Notes: generated by a model from the letters alone, not told the origin. A stretch of DNA of 64,000 nt from Anastatus disparis (GCA_017163975.1 JAFFSR010000291.1:4717001-4781000); one strand, 5' to 3'. Counted from the stretch's first letter, positions 42,877 to 58,200 are shown. Program-made: numbers and translations.

Positions 42877-45800
42877 ATTAAGCTACGGCATCCACTACAG
42901 TAACTCAGGAACAGCTAGGGTTAGCAACTCCATTCTGGTTGCATAATTTGTCGCTTTTTTGTCGCTCTAAGATAGAATAGTTCGTAAGTCCCAAAACCTG
43001 ACCCAGACCCGGATATGGCCATTGGGACCGAGTGAAAATGAAAACTTTTTTTCTTAATGCATCTAATAAGTCATGCGATGTTTCTAATACTAAAGTAGCT
43101 ATAGAAAATTTGTCACCTTCAATATCTTAACATCAGAGCAGAAAGAAAATTCTTTATGTGAAATGGATTGTAATTGGGATGCATTTGGGAATAAGTCATT
43201 CTTGATAGTTAAAACCATTGAGACTGTGAGCGCAATTGAAAAATGTTTTTGATCTTACTGAGGCTTAGAGGATTTTGTTGCTCTAGTGATTCTTTGAACT
43301 AGACACTCTAAATATATATTTTTTTTTTGTTTTTGGATTCAGATACAAAATTTGTCGCTCATGATATTTAAATAAATTTAAACAGAATTTATTAAAGCTA
43401 CAAGTATTTTGTCGCTCTAAAAATATATAATTCCTAGTACACTAAAATGATTTTTATGAAAATTTTTGTGATTGAAATGCATTTAGAAATTTGTCGCTCT
43501 TAAAATTTGAAAAAATTAATACTTTAAACGCAATATAAAGATGATTCTGATACTACAGAAGCTTCAAGGATTTTGTCGCTCTAAAAATTTATGGTTCCTA
43601 GCACTATAAAATGATTTTTATACGAATTTTGTGATTTTCATGCATCTGGGAATTGGTCGCTCTTAAGATTGTTAACCATCAGAACTTTAAAAACCATAAA
43701 AATACATTTCTGACATCACAGAAGCTGCAAAGAATTTGTTGCTTCTTAATTTATAGCATCCAAGAACAGAGGAAATACTTTTATGCAAGTTTTTTGAATT
43801 GGAATGAATTAGAGAGTTAGTCGCTTGTGACATTTGTAACTATTAAGACTTTGAATGCAATTAAAAAATGTTTGTCACTTTACTGAAGCTTTAAGGATTT
43901 AATCGCTCTAGTAATTTTTTAATCAGCTAACTCTAAATATTTTTTTATATCAGTACTTCAATTTACATGCGTTTGGGAATTTGTCGCTCATGATATTTAA
44001 ATAAATTTAAACTTTCAATTCAAAAAAAATATGATTTTAATTCAACAAAAGCTACAAGGATTCTGTAGTTCTAAAAATCTATGGTTCCTAGCACGCTAAA
44101 ATAATTTTTATGGAAATTTTTGTGATTGAAATGCATCTAGGAATTTGTCGCTCTTGGAATTTGAAAAAATTAACACTTTAAACGCAATATAAAGATGATT
44201 CTGATACTACAGCAGCTTCAAGGATTTTGTCGCTTTAAAAATTTATGGTTGCTAGCACTATAAAATGATTTTGATACAAATTTTGTGATTTTCATGCATC
44301 AGGGAATTGGTCGCTCTTAAGATTGTTAACCATCAGAACTTTAAAAACCATAAAGATACATTTCTGACATCACAGAAGCTGCAAAGAATTTGCTGCTTCT
44401 TAATTTATAGCATCCAAGAACAGAGGAAATACTTTTATGCAAGTTTTTTGAATTGGAATGAATTAGAGAGTTAGTCGCTTGTGACATTTGTAACTATTAA
44501 GACTTTCAATGCAATTAAAAAATGTTTGTCACTTTACTGAAGCTTTAAGGATTTAGTCGCTCTAGTAATTTTTTAATCAGCTAACTCTAAATATTTTTTT
44601 ATATCAGTACTTCAATTTACATGCGTTTGGGAATTTGTCGCTCATGATATTTAAATAAATTTAAACTTTCAATCCAATAAAAATATGATTTACATTCAAC
44701 AGAAGCTACAAGGATTTGGTCGCTCTAAAACTCTATGGTTCCTAGCACGCTAAAATAATTTTTATGGAAATTTTTGTGATTGAAATGCTTCTGGGAATTT
44801 GTCGCTCTTGGAATTTGAAAAAATTAACACTTTAAACGCGATATAAAGATGATTCTGATACTACAGCAGCTTCAAGGATTTTGTCGCTTTAAAAATTTAT
44901 GGTTGCTAGAACTATAAAATGATTTTTATACAAATTTTGTGATTTTCATGCATCTGGGAATTGGTCGCTCTTAAGATTGTTAACCATCAGAACTTTAAAA
45001 ACCATGAAAATACATTTCTGATATCACAGAAGCTGCAAAGAATTTGTTGCTTCTTAATTTATAGCATCCAAGAACAGAGGAAATACTTTTATGCAAGTTT
45101 TTTGAATTGGAATAAATTAGAGAGTTAGTCGCTTGTGACATTTGTAACTGTTGAGACTTTGAATGCAATTGAAAAATGTTTGTCACTTTACTGAAGCTTT
45201 AAGGATTTAGTCGCTCTAGTAATTTTTTAATCAGCTAACTCTAAATATTTTTTTATATCAGTACTTCAATTTACATGCGTTTGGGAATTTGTCGCTCATG
45301 ATATTTAAATAAATTTAAACTTTCAATTCAATAAAAATATGATTTCAATTCAACAAAAGCTACAAGGATTCTATCGTTCTAAAAATCTATGGTTCCTAGC
45401 ACGCTAAAATAATTTTTATGGAAATTTTTGTGATTGAAATGCATCTAGGAATTTGTCGCTCTTGGAATTTGAAAAAATTAACACTTTAAACGCAATATAA
45501 AGATGATTCTGATACTACAGCAGCTTCAAGGATTTTGTCGCTTTAAAAATTTATGGTTGCTAGCACTATAAAATGATTTTTATACAAATTTTGTGATTTT
45601 CATGCATCTGGGAATTGGTCGCTCTTAAGATTGTTGACCATCAGAACTTTAAAAACCATGAAAATACATTTCTGATATCACAGAAGCTGCAAAGAATTTG
45701 TTGCTTCTTAATTTATAGCATCCAAGAACAGAGGAAATACTTTTATGCAAGTTTTTTGAATTGGAATAAATTAGAGAGTTAGTCGCTTGTGACATTTGTA

Positions 45801-48800
45801 ACTATTGAGACTTTGAATGCAATTGAAAAATGTTTGTCACTTTACTGAAGCTTTAAGGATTTAGTCGCTCTAGTAATTTTTTAATCAGCTAACTCTAAAT
45901 ATTTTTTTATATCAGTACTTCAATTTACATGCGTTTGTGAATTTGTCGCTCATGATATTTAAATAAATTTAAACTTTTAATCCAATAAGAATATGATTTT
46001 CATTCAACAGAAGCTACAAGGATTCGGTCGCTCTAAGAATCTATGGTTCCTAGCACGCTAAAATAATTTTTATGGAAATTTTTGTGATTGAAATGCATCA
46101 AGAAATTTTTCGCTCTTGAAATTTAAAAAAATTGACACTTAAACGGCAATATAAAAATAATCCGGATACTACAGGAGCCTAAAGGATTTTTTCGCTCTAA
46201 AAATTTATGGTTTTCTAGCACTATAAAATGATTTTTATACAAATTTTGTGATTTTCATGCATCTGGGAATTTGTCGCTTTGAGATTATTAACAATTAGAA
46301 CTCTAAAAAATATAAAAAGATATTTCTAATAGCACAGAAGCTGCAAAGAATTTGTTGATTCTTAATTTATAGCATCCAAGAACAGAGGAAATACTTTTAT
46401 GCAAGTTTTTTGAATTAGAATGAATTAGAGAGTAAGTCGCTTGTGACATTTGTAACTATTAAGACTTTAAATGCAATTTAAAGATGTTTTTCACTTTATT
46501 AAAGCTTTAAGGATTTAGTCGCTCTAGTAATTTTTTAATCAGCTAACTCTAAATATTTTTTTATATCAGTACTTCAATTTACATGCGTTTGTGAATTTGT
46601 CACTCATGATATTTAAATAAATTTAAACTTTCAATCCAATAAGAATATGATTTTCATTCAACAGAAGCTACAAGGATTCGGTCGCTCTAAGAATCTATGG
46701 TTCCTAGCACGCTAAAATAATTTTTATGGAAATTTTTGTGATTGAAATGCATCAAGAAATTTTTCGCTCTTGAAATTTAAAAAAATTGACACTTAAACGG
46801 CAATATAAAAATAATCCGGATACTACAGGAGCCTAAAGGATTTTTTCGCTCTAAAAATTTATGGTTTTCTAGCACTATAAAATGATTTTTATACAAATTT
46901 TGTGATTTTCATGCATCTGGGAATTTGTCGCTTTGAGATTATTAACAATTAGAACTCTAAAAAATATAAAAAGATATTTCTAATAGCACAGAAGCTGCAA
47001 AGAATTTGTTGATTCTTAATTTATAGCATCCAAGAACAGAGGAAATACTTTTATGCAAGTTTTTTGAATTAGAATGAATTAGAGAGTAAGTCGCTTGTGA
47101 CATTTGTAACTATTAAGACTTTAAATGCAATTTAAAGATGTTTTTCACTTTATTAAAGCTTTAAGGATTGAGTCGCTCTAGTAATTCTTTAATCAGCTAA
47201 CTCTAAATATTTTTTTATATCAATTCTGCAATTAACATGCGTTTGGGAATTTGTCGCTCATCATATTTAAATAAATTGAAACCTTTAATTCAATAAAAAC
47301 ATGCTTTTAATTCAACAGAAGCTACAAGGATTTAGTCGCTTTTAAAATCTATGGTTCCTAGCGCGCTAAAATAATTTTTATGGAAATTTTTGTGATTGAA
47401 ATGCATCTAGAAATTTGTCGCTTTTAAAATTTGGAAAAATTAACACTTATAAGGCAATATCAAAATGATTCTGATACTACAGGAGCTTTAAGGATTTTGT
47501 CGCTCTAAAAATTTATGTTTGCTGGCACTATAAATTGATTTTTATACAAATTTTGTAATTTTTATGCATTTAGAAATTTGTCGCTAATAAATTTTAAAAA
47601 ATTAATACTTTAAACGCAATATAAGGCTGATTCTGATACCACAGGAGCTTTAAGGATTTTGTCGCTCTAAAAATTTATGGTTCCTAGCACTATAAAATGA
47701 TTTTTATACGAATTTTGTGATTTTCATGCATCTGGGAATTGGTCGCTCTTAAGATTGTTAACCATCAGAACTTTAAAAACCATAAAAATACATTTCTGAC
47801 ATCACAGAAGCTGCAAAGAATTCGTTGCTTCTTAATTTATAGCATCCAAGAACAGAGGAAATACTTTTATGCAAGTTTTTTGAATTGGAATAAATTAGAG
47901 AGTTAGTCGCTTGTGACATTTGTAACTATTGAGACTTTGAATGCAATTAAAAAATGTTTGTCACTTTACTGAAGCTTTAAGGATTTAGTCGCTCTAGTAA
48001 TTTTTTAATCAGCTAACTCTAAATATTTTTTTATATCAATTCTGCAATTAACATGCGTTTGGGAATATGTCGCTGATGATATTTGAATAAATTAAAACCT
48101 TTAATTCCATAAAAACATGCTTTTAATTCAACAGAAGCTACAAGGATTTAGTCGTTTTTAAAATCTATGGTTCCTAGCGCGCTAAAATAATTTTTATGGA
48201 AATTTTTGTGATTGAACTGCATCTAGGAATTTGTCGCTTTTAAAATTTGGAAAAATTAACACTTATAAGGCAATATCAAAATGATTTTGATACTACAGGA
48301 GCTTTAAGGATTTTGTCGCTCTAAAAATTTATGTCTGCTGGCACTATAAATTGATTTTTATACAAATTTTGTAATTTTTATGCATTTAGAAATTTGTCGC
48401 TCTTAAAATTTGAAAAAATTATTACTTTAAACGCAATATAAAGATGATTCTGATACTACAGGAGCTTCAAGGATTTTGTCGCTCTAAAAATTTATGGTTC
48501 CTAGCACTATAAAATGATTTTTCTACGAATTTGGTGATTTTCATGCATCTGGGAATTGGTCGCTCTTAAGATTGTTAACCATCAGAACTTTAAAAACCAT
48601 AAAAATACATTTCTGACATCACAGAAGCTGCAAAGAATTTGTTGCTACTTAATTTATAGCATCCAAGAACAGAGGAAATACTTTTATGCAAGTTTTTTGA
48701 ATTTGAATGAATTAGAGAGTTAGTCGCTTGTGACATTTGTAACTATTAAGACTTTGAATGCAATTAAAAAATGTTTGTCACTTTACTGAAGCTTTAAGGA

Positions 48801-50746
48801 TTTAGTCGCTCTAGTAATTTTTTAATCAGCTAACTCTAAATATTTTTTTATATCAGTACTTCAATTTTCATGCGTTTGGGAATTTGTCGCTCATGATATT
48901 TAAATAAATTTAAACTTTCAATCCAATAAGAATATGATTTTCATTCAACAGAAGCTACAAGGATTCGGTCGCTCTAAAAATCTATGGTTCCTAGCACGCT
49001 AAAATAATTTTTATGGAAATTTTTGTGATTGATATGCATCAAGAAATTTTTCGCTCTTGAAATTTAAAAAAATTGACACTTAAACGGCAATATAAAAATA
49101 ATCCGGATACTACAGGAGCCTAAAGGATTTTTTCGCTCTAAAAATTTATGGTTGCTAGCACTATAAAATGATTTTTATACAAATTTTGTGATTTTCATGC
49201 ATCTGGGAATTTGTCGCTTTGAGATTGTTAACAATTAGAACTCTAAAAAATATAAAAAGATATTTCTAATAGCACAGAAGCTGCAAAGAATTTGTTGATT
49301 CTTAATTTATAGCATCTAAGAACAGAGGAAATACTTTTATGCAAGTTTTTTGAATTAGAATGAATTAGAGAGTAAGTCGCTTGTGACATTTGTAACTATT
49401 AAGACTTTAAATGCAATTTAAAGATGTTTTTCACTTTACTAAAGCTTTAAGGATTTAGTCGCTCTAGTAATTCTTTAATCAGCTAACTCTAAATATTTTT
49501 TTATATCAATTCTGCAATTAACATGCGTTTGGGAATTTGTCGCTCATGATATTTGAATAAATTGAAACCTTTAATTCAATAAAAACATGCTTTAAATTCA
49601 ACAGAAGCTACAAGGATTTAGTCGCTTTTAAAATCTATGGTTCCTAGCGCGCTAAAATAATTTTTATGGAAATATTTGTGATTGAAATGCATCTAGGAAT
49701 TTGTTGCTTCTAAAATTTGGAAAAATTAACACTTATAAGGCAATATCAAAATGATTCTGATACTACAGGAGCTTTAAGGATTTTGTCGCTCTAAAAATTT
49801 ATGGTTCCTAGCACTATAAAATGATTTTCATACGAATTTTGTGATTTTCATGCATCTGGGAATTGGTCGCTCTTAAGATTGTTAACCATTAGAACTTTAA
49901 AAACCATAAAAATACATTTCTGACATCACAGAAGCTGCAAAGAATTTATTGCTTCTTAATTTATAGCATCCAAGAACAGAGGAAATACTTTTATGCAAGT
50001 TTTTTGAATTGGAATGAATTAGAGAGTTAGTCGCTTGTGACATTTGTAACTATTAAGACTTTGAATGCAATTAAAAAATGTTTGTCACTTTACTGAAGCT
50101 TTAAGGATTTAGTCGCTCTAGTAATTTTTTAATCAGTTAACTCTAAATATTTTTTTATATCAGTACTTCAATTTACATGCGTTTGGGAATTTGTCGCTCA
50201 TGATATTTAAATAAATTTAAACTTTCAATTCAATAAAAATATGATTTTAATTCAACAAAAGCTACAAGGATTTTGTCGTTCTAAAAATCTATGGTTCCTA
50301 GCACGCTAAAATAATTTTTATGGAAATTTTTGTGATTGAAATGCATCTAGGAATTTGTCGCTCTTGGAATTTGAAAAAATTAACACTTTAAACGCAATAT
50401 AAAGATGATTCTGATACTACAGCAGCTTCAAGGATTTTGTCGCTTTAAAAATTTATGGTTGCTAGCACTATAAAATAATTTTGATACAAATTTTGTGATT
50501 TTCATGCATCAGGGAATTGGTCGCTCTTAAGATTGTTAACCATCAGAACTTTAAAAACCATAAAAATACATTTCTGACATCACAGAAGCTGCAAAGAATT
50601 TGCTGCTTCTTAATTTATAGCATCCAAGAACAGAGGAAATACTTTTATGGAAGTTTTTTGAATTGGAATGAATTAGAGAGTTAGTCGCTTGTGACATTTG
50701 TAACTATTAAGACTTTAAATGCAATTAAAAAATGTTTGTCACTTAG

Positions 50747-51640
50747 ATAGATATAGATAGATATTTATTTATTTTGTAATAAGAATACAAAAAGGCGTGT
50801 AATACATGAAATAGTAAGTAATAATTCTATAAAAAGTATTGCACATAATAAGATAAGATATCACAGTCAATTATTAAAATTAATATATAATACTGTATCA
50901 GTAAGTCACCATGTAAAAGTGATATCACAGACTATTCTAAATACACGCATAAAACATAAATTACAATAAAAAACAGTCTTAAATATCTATCAGTCATTGA
51001 ATTAAAATACATAATTTAAAAGAGGAATCACTGTCATGACATCAATAAAAATAAAATTGGACAATACTATAAAAATAAAATTGAACAATACAATAACAAA
51101 ATAATAGTAAAATTAAAAAAATGAAATAATAATTATACATTTAAAAACAATACCGAAGATGTCATGACTTATAATAAAAACAGAAACACTCATACTTTCC
51201 GCAAACATTCATCCATCATTCACGCCAATAAATACATTTACACCCTAAATCTATATATAGGACAAAACAAAATAAATTAACACAGAAATTAAAATACTTA
51301 AAATTGATTTCACTCGAGGTCGAGTAAGTACGTCCTCAAAGCCGACTTAAACCTGCCGAGCGATGGAAGATTTTTTATATAAGCAGGCAGGAGTTCCAAA
51401 AATGCGCACCTTGAACTTGGAAGGAATTTCTTCCAGTCTCAGTACGCATGAAGGGCACCGCGAAGTCCTTGATCTCTCCCCTAGTGGCTACCCTAGGTAC
51501 ATATCTAGTGAAGAGACTCACTAGATACTCGGGAGTATTCATGCGCACGATTTTGTACACATGAATACTCCCGAGTATCTAGTGAGTCTCTTCACTAGAT
51601 ATGTACCTAGGGTAGCCACTAGGGGAGAGATCAAGGACTT
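50747..51640 (-). mobile_element. 5'-inverted, truncated LINE copy inside the satellite
   Basis: Read on the minus strand it ends in the AGAT/ATCT tail at 50747 and contains the 3' UTR. It also has the end of ORF2 with MYKIVRMNTPEYL and GAHFWNS, related to the LINE at 36.0-36.3 kb, with a frameshift. The last 78 bp (51563-51640) are an inverted copy of 51467-51544, a 5' inversion with duplication as produced by twin priming. Satellite sequence resumes without loss (TGTCACTT | TTTACTGAAGC), so the target duplication is only about 2 bp. Confidence 0.88.
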
Positions 51641-54600
51641 TACTGAAGCTTTAAGGATTTAGTCGCTCTAGTAATTTTTTAATCAGCTAACTCTAAATAT
51701 TTTTTTATATCAGTACTTCAATTTACATGCGTTTGGGAGTTTGTCGCTCATGATATTTAAATAAATTTAAACTTTCAATCCAATAAAAATATGATTTACA
51801 TTCAACAGAAGCTACAAGGATTTAGTCGCTTTTAAAATCTATGGTTCCTAGCGCGCTAAAATAATTTTTATGGGAATTTTTGTGATTGAACTGCATCTAG
51901 GAATTTGTCGCTTTAAAAATTTGGAAAAATTAACACTTATAAGGCAATATCAAAATGATTCTGATACTACAGGAGCTTTAAGGATTTTGTCGCTCTAAAA
52001 ATTTATGTTTGCTGGCACTATAAATGGATTTTTATACAAATTTTGTAATTTTTATGCATTTAGAAATTTGTCGCTCTTAAAATTTGAAAAAATTAATACT
52101 TTAAACGCAATATAAAGATGATTCTGATACTACAGGAGCTTCAAGGATTTTGTCGCTCTAAAAATTTATGGTTCCTAGCACTATAAAATGATTTTTATAC
52201 GAATTTTGTGATTTTCATGCATCTGGGAATTGGTCGCTCTTAAGATTGTTAACCATCAGAACTTTAAAAACCATAAAAATACATTTCTGACATCACAGAA
52301 GCTGCAAAGAATTTGTTGCTTCTTAATTTATAGCATCCAAGAACAGAGGAAATACTTTTATGCAAGTTTTTTGAATTGGAATGAATTAGAGAGTTAGTCG
52401 CTTGTGACATTTGTAACTATTAAGACTTTGAATGCAATTAAAAAATGTTTGTCACTTTACTAAAGCTTTAAGGATTTAGTCGCTCTAGTAATTTTTTAAT
52501 CAGCTAACTCTAAATATTTTTTTATATCAGTACTTCAATTTACATGCGTTTGGGAATTTGTCGCTCATGATATTTAAATAAATTTAAACTTTCAATTCAA
52601 TAAAAATATGATATTAATTCAACAAAAGCTACAAGGATTTTGTCGTTCTAAAAATCTATGGTTCCTAGCACGCTAAAATAATTTTTATGGAAATTTTTGT
52701 GATTGAAATGCATCTAGGAATTTGTCGCTCTTGGAATTTGAAAAAATTAACACTTTAAACGCAATATAAAGATGATTCTGATACTACAGCAGCTTCAAGG
52801 ATTTTGTCGCTTTAAAAATTTATGGTTGCTAGCACTATAAAATGATTTTGATACAAATTTTGTCATTTTCATGCATCTGGAAATTGGTCGCTCTTAAGAT
52901 TGTTAACCATCAGAACTTTAAAAACCATAAAAATACATTTCTGACATCACAGAAGCTGCAAAGAATTTGCTGCTTCTTAATTTATAGCATCCAAGAACAG
53001 AGGAAATACTTTTATGGAAGTTTTTTGAATTGGAATGAATTAGAGAGTTAGTCGCTTGTGACATTTGTAACTATTAAGACTTTAAATGCAATTGAAAAAT
53101 GTTTGTCACTTTACTGAAGCTTTAAGGATTTAGTCGCTCTAGTAATTTTTTAATCAGCTAACTCTAAATATTTTTTTATATCAGTACTTCAATTTACATG
53201 CGTTTGGGAGTTTGTCGCTCATGATATTTAAATAAATTTAAACTTTCAATCCAATAAAAATATGATTTACATTCAACAGAAGCTACAAGGATTTAGTCGC
53301 TTTTAAAATCTATGGTTCCTAGCGCGCTTAAATAATTTTTATGGGAATTTTTGTGATTGAACTGCATCTAGGAATTTGTCGCTTTAAAAATTTGGAAAAA
53401 TTAACACTTATAAGGCAATATAAAGATGATTCTGATACTACAGCAGCTTCAAGGATTTTGTCGCTTTAAAAATTTATGGTTGCTAGCACTATAAAATGAT
53501 TTTTATACAAATTTTGTGATTTTCATGCATCTGGGAATTTGTCGCTTTGAGATTGTTAACAATTAGAACTCTAAAAAATATAAAAAGATATTTCTTATAG
53601 CACAGAAGCTGCAAAGAATTTGTTGATTCTTAATTTATAGCATCCAAGAACAGAGGAAATACTTTTATGCAAGTTTTTTGAATTAGAATGAAGTAGAGAG
53701 TAAGTCGCTTGTGACATTTGTAACTATTAAGACTTTAAATGCAATTTAAAGATGTTTTTCACTTTACTAAAGCTTTAAGGATTTAGTCGCTCTAGTAATT
53801 CTTTAATCAGCTAACTCTAAATATTCTATTATATCAATTCTGCAATTAACATGCGTTTGGGAATTTGTCGCTCATGATATTTAAATAAATTGAAACCTTT
53901 AATTCAATAAAAACATGCTTTTAATTCAACAGAAGCTACAAGGATTTAGTCGCTTTTAAAATCTATGGTTCCTAGCGCGCTAAAATAATTTTTATGGAAA
54001 TTTTTGTGATTGAAATGCATCTAGGAATTTGTCGCTTTTAAAATTTGGAAAAATTAACACTTATAAGGCAATATCAAAATGATTCTGATACTACAGGAGC
54101 TTCAAGGATTTTGTCGCTCTAAAAATTTATAGTTCCTAGAACTATAAAATGATTTTTACACGAATTTTGTGATTTTCATGCATCCGGGAATTTGTCGCCC
54201 TTGAGATTGTTAACCATCAGAACTTAAAAAACCATAAAAATACATTTCTCATATCACAGAAGCTGCAAAGAATTTGTTGCTTTTTAATTTATAGCATCCA
54301 AGCATATAGGAAATACCTTTATGCAAGTTTTTTAAATTGGAATTGAAATGAATTAGAGAGTAAGTCGCTTGTGACATTTGTAACTATTAAGACTTTGAAT
54401 GCAATTAAAAGATGTTTGTCACTTCACTGAAGCTTTAAGGATTTAGTCGCTCTAGTAATTCTTTAATCAGCTAACTCTGAATATTTTTTTATATCAGTTT
54501 TTCAATTTACATGCGTTTGGGAATTCGTCGCTCATGACATTTAAATAAAATAAAACTTTTAATTCAATAAAACTATGGTTTTAATTCACCAGAAGCTACA

Positions 54601-54723
54601 AGGATTTTGTCGCTCTAAAAATCTATGGTTCCTAGCACGCTCAAATAATTTTTATGGAAATTTTTGTCATTAAAATGCATCTAGGAATTTGTCGCTCGTA
54701 AAATTTGCAAAATTAACACTTAA

Positions 54724-55107
54724 CGGCAGGCCAGAGTAGAACCTGATACCGACCGAGTAACAATTGAGTTGTTTGTTATTTACTCAAGTATTAATCAGTG
54801 TATCTTCAAAATAAAGGTTGATCGCAATAGATATTATTATTATGAATATCTATGCACAAGAAAAAAAAAATCTACCGATTTATTTCTGAGAAAAGTAAGG
54901 AACGCCGAAGTAAAAGATTATGTTTATAATATTTTCGCGTTCCTTACTTTTCTTAAAAACAAAGCGATAGATTTTTTTTTCTTGAGCATAAATATTTGTA
55001 ATAATAATATCTATTGCGCTTAACCTTCAATTTGCAGATACACCGATTAATACACGAGTAAATAACAAAAATGCCAATTAGACAAGGACAGCGAATCCGG
55101 CCTGCTC
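54724..55107. mobile_element. TTAA foldback MITE, family B, intact copy in the satellite
   Basis: It is flanked by TTAA (54720-54723) and TTGA (55108-55111, one mutation), with left end CGGCAGGCC and right end GGCCTGCTC. The central stem is AAAAGTAAGGAACGC and its complement. The corresponding satellite block at about 59115 lacks it, which gives the empty site ACACTTAAAAGGCAATAT. Confidence 0.92.
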
Positions 55108-55145
55108 TTGAAAGGCAATATAAGAATGATTCTGATACTACAGGA

Positions 55146-55222
55146 CTGCCGTCCAAAGTATAAAAGTGGTTAACTACATTGGAATCCCATTGGAGTTAAG
55201 GTTTTCTTACTTTGGACGGCAG
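55146..55222. mobile_element. 77-bp hairpin mini-element, copy 1
   Basis: CTGCCGTCCAAAGTA at the left is exactly complementary to TACTTTGGACGGCAG at the right. AGGA flanks both sides as a 4-bp target duplication within the satellite text TACTACAGGAGCTTC. The loop holds AAGTGGTTAACTACATTGG. Confidence 0.8.
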
Positions 55223-58200
55223 AGGAGCTTCAAGGATTTTGTCGCTCTATAAATTTATGGTTGCTGGCACTATAAAATGATTTTTATACAAATTTTGTGA
55301 TTTTTATGCATCTGGGAATTAAGACTTTAAATGCAATTAATAAATGTTAATCACTTTAGTGAAGGTTTAAGGATTTAGTAAATCGTTCTAGTAATTCTTT
55401 AATCAGCTAACTCTAAATATTTTTTTATATCATTTCTTTGATTTACATGCGTTTGGGAATTTGTCGCTCATGATATTTAAATAAATTTAAAATTTTAATT
55501 CCATAAATATATGATTTTAATTCAACAAAAGCTATAAGAATTTTGTCGCTCTAAACATCCATAGTGCCTAGCACGTTAAAATAATTTTTATGAAAATTTT
55601 TGTTATTAAAATGCATCTAGAAATTTGTCGCCCTTAGAATTTGGAAAAATTAACACTTAAGAGGAATTATAAAAAAGATTCTGATACTACAAAAGCTTCA
55701 AGGATTTTGTCGCTCTAAAAATTTATGGTTGCTGGCACTATAAAATGATTTTTATAAATATTTTGTGATTTTTATGCATCTGGGAATTTGTCGCTCTTGA
55801 GATTGTTAACAAATAGAACTCTAAAAGCCATAAAAAGATATTTCTAATATCACAGAAGCTGCAAAGAATTTGTTGCTTCTTAATTTATAGCAGCCAAGAA
55901 CATAGGAAATACTTTTGTGCAAGTTTTTTGAATTGAAATGAATTAGAGAGTGAGTCGCTTGTGAGATTTGTAACTATTGAGACTTTGAATGCAATTAAAA
56001 GATGTTTATCACCTTACTAAAGCTTTAAGTATTTTGTTGCTCTAGTGATTCTTTAATTAGCTAACTCTAAATATGTTGTTATATCAGTTCTTCAATGTAC
56101 ATGCGTTTGGGATTTTGTCGCTCATGATATTTCAATAAATTTAAACTATTAATTCAATAAAACCATAAAGAATTAGAGAGTAATAAGACTTCGAATGCAA
56201 TTAAAAGATGTTTGTCACTTTACTGAAGCTTTAAGGATTTAGTCACTCTAGTAATTCTTTAATCAGCTAACTCTAAATATTTTTTTGTATCAGTTCTTCA
56301 ATTTACATGCGTTTGGGAATTTGTCGCTCATGACATTTGAATAAATTTAAACTTTTAATTCAATAGAACCATGATTTTAATTCAACAGAAGCTACAGGGA
56401 TTTTGTCGCTCTAAAAATCTATGGTTCCTAGCACGCTAAAATAATTTTTATGGAAATTTTTGTGATTACAATGCATCTAGGAATTTGTCACTCTTAAAAT
56501 TAAAAAAATTAACACTTAAAAGGCAATATCAAAATGATTCTGATACTACAGGAGCTTCAAGGATTTTGTCGCTCTAAAAATTTATGTTTGCTGGCACTAT
56601 AAAATGATTTTATACAAATTTTGTGATTTTCATGCATCTGGGAATTTGTCGCTCTTGAAATTTGAAAAAATTAATACTTTTGACGCAATATAAGGATGAT
56701 TCTGATACTACAGCAGCTTTAAGGATTTTGTTGCTCTGAAAATTTATGGTTGCTAGCACTATAAAATGATTTTTATACAAATTTTGTGATTTTCATGCAT
56801 CTGGGAATTTGTCGCTTTGAGATTGTTAACAATTAGAACTCTAAAAAATATAAAAAGATATTTCTAATAGCACAGAAGCTGCAAAGAATTTGTTGATTCT
56901 TAATTTATAGCATCCAAGAACAGAGGAAATACTTTTATGCAAGTTTTTTGAATTAGAATGAATTAGAGAGTAAGTCGCTTGTGATATTTGTAGCTATTAA
57001 GACTTTGAATGCAATTAAAAGATGTTTGTCACTTTACTGAAGCTTTAAGGATTTAGTCGCTCTAGTAATTCTTTAATTAACTAACTCTAAATATTTTTTT
57101 ATATCAGTTCTTCAATTTACATGCGTTTGGGAATTTGTCGCTCATGATATTTGAATAAATTTAAACCTTTAATTCAATAAAAATATGATTTTAATCCAAC
57201 GGAAGCTACAAGGATTTAGTCGCTTTTAAAATCTATGGTTCTTAGCACGCTAAAATAATTTTTATGGAAATTTTTGTGATTGAAATGCATCTAGGATTTT
57301 GTCGCTCTAAAATTTATGGTTGCTGGCACTATAAAATGATTTTCATACAAATTTTGTGATTTTCATGCATCTGGGAATTTGTCGCTCTTGAAATTTGAAA
57401 AAATTAATACTTTTGACGCAATATAAGGATGATTCTGATACTACAGCAGCTTTAAGGATTTTGTTGCTCTGAAAATTTATGGTTGCTAGCACTATAAAAT
57501 GATTTTTATACAAATTTTGTGATTTTCATGCATCTGGGAATTTGTCGCTTTGAGATTGTTAACAATTAGAACTCTAAAAAATATAAAAAGATATTTCTAA
57601 TAGCACAGAAGCTGCAAAGAATTTGTTGATTCTTAATTTATAGCATCCAAGAACAGAGGAAATACTTTTATGCAAGTTTTTTGAATTAGAATGAATTAGA
57701 GAGTAAGTCGCTTGTGATATTTGTAGCTATTAAGACTTTGAATGCAATTAAAAGATGTTTGTCACTTTACTGAAGCTTTAAGGATTTAGTCGCTCTAGTA
57801 ATTCTTTAATTAACTAACTCTAAATATTTTTTTATATCAGTTCTTCAATTTACATGCGTTTGGGAATTTGTCGCTCATGATATTTGAATAAATTTAAACC
57901 TTTAATTCAATAAAAATATGATTTTAATCCAACGGAAGCTACAAGGATTTAGTCGCTTTTAAAATCTATGGTTCTTAGCACGCTAAAATAATTTTTATGG
58001 AAATTTTTGTGATTGAAATGCATCTAGGATTTTGTCGCTCTAAAATTTATGGTTGCTGGCACTATAAAATGATTTTCATACAAATTTTGTGATTTTCATG
58101 CATCTGGGAATTTGTCGCTCTTGAAATTTGAAAAAATTAATACTTTTGACGCAATATAAGGATGATTCTGATACTACAGGAGATTCAAGGATTTTGTCGC

